From contig CALFDI010000241.1 of NCBI GenBank assembly GCA_937952875.1, forward strand, positions 1-6,896: DNA of 6,896 nt. The letters are read 5' to 3'. How positions within the stretch are numbered: position 1 is the first letter of the stretch; the number at the start of each line of letters is the position of its first letter. The notes under the pieces were generated by a model. That model ran no database searches. It had not been told where the DNA came from and saw nothing but the letters and a program-made list of their open reading frames with translations. Source of the stretch: an uncultured Verrucomicrobiales bacterium. GTDB taxonomy: Bacteria > Verrucomicrobiota > Verrucomicrobiia > Verrucomicrobiales > Akkermansiaceae. Position numbers and translations under genes: made by a program. This document shows, piece by piece, positions 1-5,036 of the stretch.

Positions 1-956
1 CCGATGAATGGCATGATACCTAAGACGGCCAGAGCGATTCCGATACTGATCGCGTAGGGGAGGCCAAGAGCCTTGAGAGCAATGCCGGTGAGTATCCCAT
101 CGATGAGGCTGACCACGACTTGGCCACGGAAAAAGGCGACGAGGTAACTGTTTATCTCGCCTAGCACGTCGACAATCTCGTCTTTGAATCCCGAAGCTCG
201 GAGAGGAAGGTATTCGTGCCAGTGCTTTCTAATGCCTTCAGCTTCTTGCAGGAAAAAGAAGACAAAGATCGGTGTCATGATGAGGCCGATCAAAGTGCTG
301 ATGAGACCAATGACAGTGCTGCCACCACTCCGGAGGATATCGAGCGCCTTCTTTCCCATGACCCCGCTATTGTCTTTTAGCCAGTTCACGAGGCGAGATT
401 TTTGCCAAGAGATGCTTTCCTTATCGTTTGTCACTGCCACTTCAGGCGTCGGGGCACTGTCTGGGGTTTCCGTTTCCGGAGCAGGGAGGGATTCCGGCGT
501 GGCGCTCGTTTCTCCTGTAGGATTACTTGGATCTTCCGCTAACCATTTAACGACTGGGGCGAAGACTGGGTGCTCTTTAGCAGAGTTGAGCTTATCCCCG
601 ATGTTCGTGATCAGCTTTCCTCTGCTCTCGGCATCAGTTATGCGGCCAATATCTCGGACCGCTGTCGGAACGATGAGGAGGCCGAATAGCACGGCCGCTA
701 GCATTACGAGACTCATAACAGTGATCACCGCCTTAGTCCGCGAGAGCCGGCGCCGCTGAAACCACCTAACAACCGGGTCGAGTAGAAACGCGGCGATAAA
801 GGCAACTGCAATGGGAATGAGAATAGGGGAGAGAAAGCCGAGGACTCGACCGATCAGAGCGATCACGATGACGACCATCGCTCCAATGAGAAACATGCCG
901 CCACCTGTCGCGGCCGCCCAGAGGGTCTTTTTTTGAAATGGGGTGGGAAGATTCAC
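1..956 (-). CDS. AI-2E/PerM family membrane transporter, N-terminal part (cut by left edge)
   Basis: Reading the minus strand from GTG at 956 gives 318 open codons to the window edge, so the C-terminus is missing. Hydrophobic segments lie at about residues 20-38, 40-60, 76-98, 212-236 and 276-318, the layout of the AI-2E exporter/PerM (UPF0118) family. Family-like motifs are TPIFVFFFLQ (228-237), FFRGQ (275-279) and GIMPFIG at the edge. Members are inner-membrane permeases; the substrate cannot be told from sequence, and the name does not prove autoinducer-2 export. GTG 956 is the first start after an in-frame TAG six codons upstream, and it keeps a TPFQKKTLW leader that looks typical of the family. 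ATG at 896 (codon 21), with AGGTGG four bases upstream, is the alternative, but it would begin inside the first membrane segment. An odd Pro/Glu/Thr/Ser-rich stretch lies at residues 141-178. The gene is divergent from the phosphatase gene. Confidence 0.9.
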   Translation of the reverse strand, partial: MNLPTPFQKKTLWAAATGGGMFLIGAMVVIVIALIGRVLGFLSPILIPIAVAFIAAFLLDPVVRWFQRRRLSRTKAVITVMSLVMLAAVLFGLLIVPTAVRDIGRITDAESRGKLITNIGDKLNSAKEHPVFAPVVKWLAEDPSNPTGETSATPESLPAPETETPDSAPTPEVAVTNDKESISWQKSRLVNWLKDNSGVMGKKALDILRSGGSTVIGLISTLIGLIMTPIFVFFFLQEAEGIRKHWHEYLPLRASGFKDEIVDVLGEINSYLVAFFRGQVVVSLIDGILTGIALKALGLPYAISIGIALAVLGIMPFI

Positions 957-1057
957 AGTGAGAACGTGAGACTAGAGAAAAAATGTTCTACTGTGGAGTT
1001 ATAAAATCACGGAGATTTTACCATGTCGCATTCCGCCCACGTGTATCGATATGAACG

Positions 1058-1086
1058 AAAGAGCTGTTCGATCGCGTCAGCTCTTT
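1058..1086 (-). terminator. perfect 9-bp inverted repeat, possible terminator
   Basis: AAAGAGCTG (1058-1066) and CAGCTCTTT (1078-1086) are exact reverse complements around an 11-nt loop. It sits just after the stop of the candidate small minus-strand ORF and about 100 bp before the transporter start. The arm ends in TTT on either strand, but no longer U-tract follows, so intrinsic termination would be weak. It could act in either direction. An alternative reading is an operator or an RNA-stability hairpin. Confidence 0.4.
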
Positions 1087-1099
1087 ATGCCTAGAAAGA

Positions 1100-1204
1100 C
1101 TAGGTCCAGAACATCATAATCACTTTCCAAGCACTGAAAGCGAGAAAGACTGAGAGGCAGAGGATGAAAAGCTTCGCCAGGAATTCGATGGTATTGCGGT
1201 TCAC
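1100..1204 (-). CDS. candidate small hydrophobic (single membrane segment) protein, 34 aa
   Basis: A minus-strand ORF starts at GTG 1204 and stops at TAG 1102-1100. The 34-residue product begins VNRNTIEFLAK, then has an uninterrupted hydrophobic stretch of about 20 residues (LFILCLSVFLAF through WKVIMMFW), and ends in Thr. That is the shape of a single-pass small membrane protein with a basic N-terminus. The frame is closed by TAA about 18 codons upstream of the GTG, and no other usual start lies between. No Shine-Dalgarno is visible. A 24-codon minus-strand ORF from ATG 1275 ends in a TGA overlapping this start (GTGA, 1204-1201), which could couple translation. A hairpin follows 14 bp past the stop. 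I do not recognise the protein, and chance cannot be excluded at this length. Confidence 0.4.
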   Translation of the reverse strand: MNRNTIEFLAKLFILCLSVFLAFSAWKVIMMFWT

Positions 1205-1311
1205 AGCGCGGAAGCTGGAGAAGAATCTCGGACATGACCAGTGTAAAATTTCCTCACTTTACGGTCGTTCTCCATTGCATCAGGGAGCGAGTCAGTGCAG
1301 TTTAAATAGTA

Positions 1312-2928
1312 ATGACTGGCGAAGGTGCATTCATCGACTCCATGGGAGACTCTCAGCTCACTGCAGAACGTCTAGAACTTGCTCTGCGTGCGAGTAATGA
1401 AGGCATCTGGGATTGGAACGTTGGTGAAGAGACGGTCTTCTACACATCCCGTATTCTGGGCTTTTTCGGTAAGACGGAAGAAGACATGCCGAACATCTTC
1501 GAACACCCTGAAGACGTCATTCATGCCTCCGACTTAGAGCTTTTCCGAGAGGTGCTACATGATGCCCTCCAGCCTCATGCTGACGACTTACTCGCAATTG
1601 ATTGTCGCCTCGCTAATGGAGGGGAGAAGGGGCAGTGGCTACGCATTCGAGGCACGATTCTTCGAGATGATGAGGGCCGTGCGGTGCGCATGGCGGGCTC
1701 GATGATCGATATTTCTCGGCGGAAGCAGGCGGAGATGAAGGCTGATGAAGAAAGACATCTTCTCAAGCTGGTGATCGATAATGTGCCTCTGAGTGTCTTC
1801 TTTAAGGATAAGAGTTCTCACTTCACGCTCGCCAATCAGCGGATGCTCGAGTGGATGAAGAAGGATGACATTTCTGAACTCGTCGGGAAGTGTGATCATG
1901 ACTTCTTCTCTGCCGAACATGCAAATGCAGCTCTGAAAGATGAGCAAGATCTCATGGCGTCCGGCCAGCCGATTCTTGATAAGTTAGAAAAAGAAACATG
2001 GAGCCAGCGTGCTGACACTTGGGTCCAGACATCAAAGTTTCCCTGGCGGAATTCCTCCGGCGAAGTCATTGGGACATTCGGTGTCTCTGCTGATGTGACG
2101 GAGCTCGTGATGGCTCAGCAGGCCATGGCGAAACTAGCGATCAAGCTGAAGGAAAAAAATGAACTCATGGAAGAAGAGCTTCTTCTTGCTCGTGAGATCC
2201 AGAGCTCATTCGCTAATCCGGATAATCGCGAATTACACGTAGAAGGCACTGCTCTCACTGCTGATATCGGCACATTCTACGTCCCGATCACTGATCTCGC
2301 GGGAGACTTTTACGAAGTCCTTCACTTAGAGGATGGGAAAGTGGGAGTCTTGATCGCAGACGTCATGGGGCATGGAGTGCGTTCTGCTCTCATTGTGTCG
2401 ATGCTACGCGGACTCGTCGAACGCGAGCGCTCGTTCGCCTCAGAGCCAGGGCAGTTCTTAGGGGGGCTCAATGAAGGCTTATCTCGCATTCTAAATCGTG
2501 CGGGTGTTTTGATTTTTGCAACGGCATTTTACGCCGTTTTGGACTTAAATAAAAAGTCAATGGTATACGCCTGCGCAGGCCATCCATCAGCTATCCTGAA
2601 GACCTCGTCAGGGGCTGAAGAGCTAGATGTCGCTGGGATTAGAGATTCTGGCCTCGGCATTGATATCTCCTCTGAATATGGAGCGCGGGAGGCGAGCTTA
2701 CAGGACGCGACTGCTTTACTAATGTTTACGGATGGCATTTACGAAGTGGGCGATGCGGAAGACACGCAGCTTGGTCAAGAAGGTCTCGTCAAGGTCGTCG
2801 AGTCAGCGCCTATTAAAGATGTCCACACACTACTGGATCACATTGTTTCTGATGTGGAGTCTTACTCCGCTACGGGCAAGTTTTCGGATGATGTTTGCTT
2901 GCTCGGGATCTCGCTGAAAAACCAATAG
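1312..2928 (+). CDS. PAS-PAS-SpoIIE/PP2C serine phosphatase (RsbU-like signalling protein)
   Basis: The product is a 538-aa cytoplasmic regulator with no membrane segment. Residues about 21-140 form a PAS/PAC domain (GIWDWNVGEE near 31, ending in MAGSMIDISRRKQAE). Residues about 148-266 form a second PAS (IDNVPLSVFFKDK, VGKCDHDFF, FPWRNSSGEVIGTFGVSADVTE). A charged helix at 267-300 likely links to the output. Residues about 301-535 are a SpoIIE-type PP2C phosphatase: AGDFYE (330-335, Asp332), IADVMGHG (348-355, Asp350), FTDGIYE (472-478, Asp474) and SDDVCLLGI (525-533, Asp526/527) supply the expected metal-binding acidic residues, so it should be active. Family members dephosphorylate a phosphoserine on STAS-domain anti-sigma-factor antagonists; none is encoded here. 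Start: ATG 1312 is preceded in frame by TAA (1304-1306); ATG 1342 is a possible alternative. Neither has a clear Shine-Dalgarno. The PAS ligands are unknown. The gene lies 149 bp upstream of the pseudopilin cassette on the same strand. Confidence 0.93.
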   Translation: MTGEGAFIDSMGDSQLTAERLELALRASNEGIWDWNVGEETVFYTSRILGFFGKTEEDMPNIFEHPEDVIHASDLELFREVLHDALQPHADDLLAIDCRLANGGEKGQWLRIRGTILRDDEGRAVRMAGSMIDISRRKQAEMKADEERHLLKLVIDNVPLSVFFKDKSSHFTLANQRMLEWMKKDDISELVGKCDHDFFSAEHANAALKDEQDLMASGQPILDKLEKETWSQRADTWVQTSKFPWRNSSGEVIGTFGVSADVTELVMAQQAMAKLAIKLKEKNELMEEELLLAREIQSSFANPDNRELHVEGTALTADIGTFYVPITDLAGDFYEVLHLEDGKVGVLIADVMGHGVRSALIVSMLRGLVERERSFASEPGQFLGGLNEGLSRILNRAGVLIFATAFYAVLDLNKKSMVYACAGHPSAILKTSSGAEELDVAGIRDSGLGIDISSEYGAREASLQDATALLMFTDGIYEVGDAEDTQLGQEGLVKVVESAPIKDVHTLLDHIVSDVESYSATGKFSDDVCLLGISLKNQ

Positions 2929-2990
2929 AACGTTCCACCGCAGGTTGCAACATCGTCACAGTGATTCATCTGGCTAATCTCTGGTGCAGA

Positions 2991-3010
2991 CGATATGTAA
3001 TTATATGTCG
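2991..3010. promoter_or_regulatory. 20-bp imperfect dyad upstream of the cassette, possible operator
   Basis: CGATATGTAA (2991-3000) and TTATATGTCG (3001-3010) form an inverted repeat with 8 of 10 pairs matching, centred on TAATTA. The centre lies about 47 bp upstream of the start point predicted from the -24/-12 element. ATGT recurs at 2995, 3005 and 3017, roughly one helical turn apart. This could be a regulator-binding site, but short AT-rich dyads also arise by chance. Confidence 0.3.
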
Positions 3011-3020
3011 ATTGAAATGT

Positions 3021-3038
3021 TTGGCATCACGTGTGCTT
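3021..3038 (+). promoter_or_regulatory. candidate sigma-54 (-24/-12) promoter for the pseudopilin cassette
   Basis: TTGGCAT at 3021-3027 and GTGCTT at 3033-3038 resemble the sigma-54 consensus TTGGCAC-N5-TTGCA/T. The invariant GG (3023-3024) and GC (3035-3036) are separated by exactly 10 bp, as required. Deviations are T for C after GGCA and G for T in the first position of the -12 box. The predicted start is near 3047, giving a leader of about 30 nt before the ATG at 3078. Sigma-54 often drives type IV pilin genes, so the position makes sense. No enhancer-binding protein is encoded in the window, and one such match in a 149-bp spacer is not proof. Confidence 0.5.
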
Positions 3039-3077
3039 TAATTCAGATGACGTAATTCTCACCTAGGCATTACCCGC

Positions 3078-3758
3078 ATGGTTACTTTCCTTAAAAGACA
3101 ACACCCTAAGGCATTTACACTTGTCGAGTTACTCGTTGTCATGGCAATCGTAACGATTCTGTTGTCGGTCGTAGCCAGCAGCCTTTCAACTACTGGCACA
3201 GGCGCTCACAAAACCTCTGCGGCAAAAGTGTCTGCCATTCTGACCTCTGCTCGAGCGGACGCCATTGCACGTGGAGAGCCAGTCGGTGTGGTATTTCTTC
3301 CGACTGATGGTCTTCCTGAAAGTTTAGAGGGAAAGGCAGGACGTGGGATGGGGATTTTTTCTTTTGAACATGATGAATTAGAGGGGACGTTTACCGCTCT
3401 GAAGCAGCTCGATAAATGGCGCTTTTTGACTGGGAATATGATTTTCTCCAACGGTCAGATCTCTGATCAAAACAAGCAAAACGCTTATACAGAATCTCCA
3501 GTATTAAAGACGACGCCAGCTCTCAAGGCGAGTCCGCGAACACTCTTTATTGAGTCAGCACCAGCAGTCGTCTTTTCAGAACGAGGAGACCTTTTACATC
3601 CTGATAAGAAAGACTTCACAGAAGCAGTTATCGGCCTCTGGGAGGGCGAGTATCTAGCAGGTGAAGCAAAGCAATTTCGAAAACTCCCATCAGATCTCCA
3701 ATATTTTGAGGAGATAGCCATTAATCATATATCCGGCCGCTCGCAGGTCACACGCTAA
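3078..3758 (+). CDS. vccD: Verru_Chthon cassette protein D-like pseudopilin (GspH/FimT-like)
   Basis: The 226-aa product has a short basic leader (residues 1-12, KRQHPKA) followed by FTLVELLVVMAIVTILLSVV, the type III (prepilin-type) signal and hydrophobic helix. Glu17 is the conserved mature +5 Glu. The -1 residue before the cleavage site is Ala12, not the usual Gly. The segment at 48-72 (AAKVSAILTSARADAIARGE) is the GspH/FimT-like helix pattern. PAVVFSERGDLLHP (162-175) fits a late GspH beta-strand. The length is long for FimT but reasonable for cassette D. It should be processed by a prepilin peptidase and sit in the inner membrane with its C-terminus outside. It is first in the D-B-C-A operon, and its TAA overlaps the next ATG by one base. 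ATG 3078 has no strong Shine-Dalgarno but gives the expected leader length. The cassette letter is inferred from motif style and gene order. Confidence 0.85.
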   Translation: MVTFLKRQHPKAFTLVELLVVMAIVTILLSVVASSLSTTGTGAHKTSAAKVSAILTSARADAIARGEPVGVVFLPTDGLPESLEGKAGRGMGIFSFEHDELEGTFTALKQLDKWRFLTGNMIFSNGQISDQNKQNAYTESPVLKTTPALKASPRTLFIESAPAVVFSERGDLLHPDKKDFTEAVIGLWEGEYLAGEAKQFRKLPSDLQYFEEIAINHISGRSQVTR

Positions 3759-4288
3759 TGAAAACGCATCTCTCCATTCAGAATCTAAGGAGAACTGTTC
3801 AAAAGTCTCGCGGCTTCACTTTAATGGAGTCAGTGATCGCAATGGGAATTCTCGGCGTGGCCCTTCCGCTAGCGGTCGCGACGATGTTTTCCTCTGGAAA
3901 TCTCAATCAATCATCTGCTCAAGAGACTCAGGCTAGCCTATTAGCGCGCACGGTCCGTTCAGAGCTGCGTGCAGCACTGCGAGGGCAGAGTCAGATCATA
4001 CAGTCGAAGACTACGCTGTCTGAGATGGTAGAGTCTGAGCCGCTCATCTTACTGGCAGATCGTAATGGGAATTTATTAAAAGAAGGGACGAGTGAAGATT
4101 TTCTCACTGGAGTCTCTGATGAGTCTATTTCCTATCTCATTAGTATTTCTTCTGAAGAGGTGAGTCTAGCTCGCTCTTCAAGTATTCAGATGGAAGACAT
4201 GAAGATATCTGTGGAAGCTCCTCCACGCGCAGCTCGAGATAAGAGAAAGGCAGTGACTTTTATCGAAAGGATGCCTCGTGTCTTCTAA
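3758..4288 (+). CDS. vccB: Verru_Chthon cassette protein B-like pseudopilin (GspI/PilV-like)
   Basis: The 176-aa product has a basic leader (KSRG, residues 16-19), predicted prepilin-peptidase cleavage after Gly19, then FTLMESVIAMGILGVALPLAV with Glu24 at mature +5. A predicted helix continues through about residue 75 (SSAQETQASLLARTVRSEL). A short globular part follows with DRNGNLL at 101-107, like the D-x-x-G turn seen in this group, and ends with a basic strand region (SVEAPPRAARDKRK, 151-164). Size and layout fit a minor pseudopilin of the GspI/PilV kind, which in type II secretion helps nucleate the pseudopilus tip. The start ATG 3758 overlaps the upstream stop (TAATG). AGG lies 10 nt upstream, so translation probably depends on coupling. 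Confidence 0.83.
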   Translation: MKTHLSIQNLRRTVQKSRGFTLMESVIAMGILGVALPLAVATMFSSGNLNQSSAQETQASLLARTVRSELRAALRGQSQIIQSKTTLSEMVESEPLILLADRNGNLLKEGTSEDFLTGVSDESISYLISISSEEVSLARSSSIQMEDMKISVEAPPRAARDKRKAVTFIERMPRVF

Positions 4289-5036
4289 TCAGTCATCTGC
4301 AGGCTTCACTCTTGTCGAATTACTCGTGGCCATGGTCATAGGGACTATTATTACATTGACCGCTTTTACAGTGATTCGTGAAGGCAGTGATGGGTATAAC
4401 CGGATGTCTAGTAAGACAAAAACGCGCACAGAAGCCCGTGAAGGATTAACGCAGATCTCGCGTGATTTTGCCTCCTTTCAGATAGGCCATTTAGACTGGA
4501 AGAAAGATGACTCCTCTACTTGGAGGAAGGATGAAGTGCGTTTTTTGACGCGATTGCCGCTGAGTGCTCAGGATAAGAGTGAGGCGTCTAATAGCTTATG
4601 TCGGGTCACCTATTTCGTTGCTGCGAACTCACTCGATACAGCTGACGAAGCGGTGACTCAATCTCTTTATAGGCACACAGAAAATTCAGAATCTGTGATG
4701 GAGACGTTGACGACTGGGGGGGCTTTTTCGAGCGAACGGCGTCCTCTCGAGGAGATGGGATTGATCGTTTATGATGTGTTGAGCTTTCATGCTGATTTTC
4801 TGACTCGTTCAGAGTCTGGAGTCTTCAGTGAATGGAAGGAAGACTCAGATGAAGGTCCTGACTCTGTGAGAATTACTGTTCAAGTAGTCAATGATGCTGT
4901 GGCAGCTCGATTGGCCACAGAGAGTGATTGGCAAAAAATGACGTTTCCCCTCGGTTCGCCGGATGATGCTATGAATAATCGCATTGATGGAGTCGAGATG
5001 TATCAACTGACCCTTTCTCTTAATCCTGATGATTGA
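4278..5036 (+). CDS. vccC: Verru_Chthon cassette protein C-like pseudopilin (GspJ/PilW-like)
   Basis: Translation starts at GTG 4278 inside the end of vccB (11-nt overlap), with GAAAGG seven bases upstream (4265-4270), the best Shine-Dalgarno in the operon. The 252-aa product has an eight-residue leader before Gly9, then FTLVELLVAMVIGTIITLTAF with Glu14 at +5. TEAREGLTQISRDFASF (51-67) is the GspJ/PilW-type helix. A central beta-rich part includes CRVTYFVAANS (108-118) and SLYRHTE (129-135). DSVRITVQVVNDAVAARLA (195-213) near the C-terminus resembles the closing strand and helix of cassette C proteins. It is inferred to be a minor pseudopilin inserted in the inner membrane that assembles with B and A. 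A run of seven Gs lies at 4716-4722. The stop TGA overlaps vccA by 8 nt. Confidence 0.85.
   Translation: MSSNQSSAGFTLVELLVAMVIGTIITLTAFTVIREGSDGYNRMSSKTKTRTEAREGLTQISRDFASFQIGHLDWKKDDSSTWRKDEVRFLTRLPLSAQDKSEASNSLCRVTYFVAANSLDTADEAVTQSLYRHTENSESVMETLTTGGAFSSERRPLEEMGLIVYDVLSFHADFLTRSESGVFSEWKEDSDEGPDSVRITVQVVNDAVAARLATESDWQKMTFPLGSPDDAMNNRIDGVEMYQLTLSLNPDD

Larger units (their letters stand above)
957..1311. other. gap between divergent genes, mostly without recognisable coding content
   Basis: This stretch separates the minus-strand transporter from the plus-strand phosphatase. It contains one candidate 34-codon membrane-peptide ORF (1100..1204, minus) and one perfect 9-bp hairpin (1058..1086). 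I could not find a convincing sigma-70 promoter for either flanking gene. AT-rich patches near 999-1017 (minus-strand TATAAC) and 1301-1310 (TTTAAATAGT) are possible -10 regions but lack well-spaced -35 boxes. Neither flanking gene has a good Shine-Dalgarno at its preferred start. No tRNA or riboswitch-like fold was recognised by eye. Confidence 0.6.

Noticed and set aside
184..759. Plus-strand 191-codon ORF
   Set aside because: It is antisense to the transporter, whose reading frame gives clear membrane segments and family motifs. The plus-strand product is a Ser/Arg-rich shadow with no recognisable domain.
985..1020. Possible sigma-70 promoter for the transporter (minus-strand TATAAC)
   Set aside because: No -35-like hexamer lies at an acceptable distance; the nearest candidate gives a spacing of only about 14 bp.
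1275..1308. TTGCAT and TTTAAATA as a promoter for the phosphatase gene
   Set aside because: The spacing is about 21 bp, too long for a normal sigma-70 promoter, and the -10 would fall almost on the start codon.
1164..1397. Plus-strand 77-codon ORF before and overlapping the phosphatase
   Set aside because: It runs into the phosphatase gene in another frame, has no domain, and its composition (Cys, Arg, Ser, His) looks like out-of-frame translation.
1575..1947. Two minus-strand ORFs inside the phosphatase gene (1575..1766 and 1639..1947)
   Set aside because: Both are antisense to well-conserved PAS domain sequence and show no protein features of their own.
2529..2917. Minus ORF 2529..2738 and plus ORF 2732..2917
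   Set aside because: They are shadows of the PP2C domain, which keeps its catalytic motifs across this stretch.
2929..2990. Terminator after the phosphatase gene
   Set aside because: The short palindromes here have no GC-rich stem followed by a T-run.
3206..3721. Two minus-strand ORFs opposite vccD
   Set aside because: They are antisense to a clear pseudopilin gene and have no start signal or domain.
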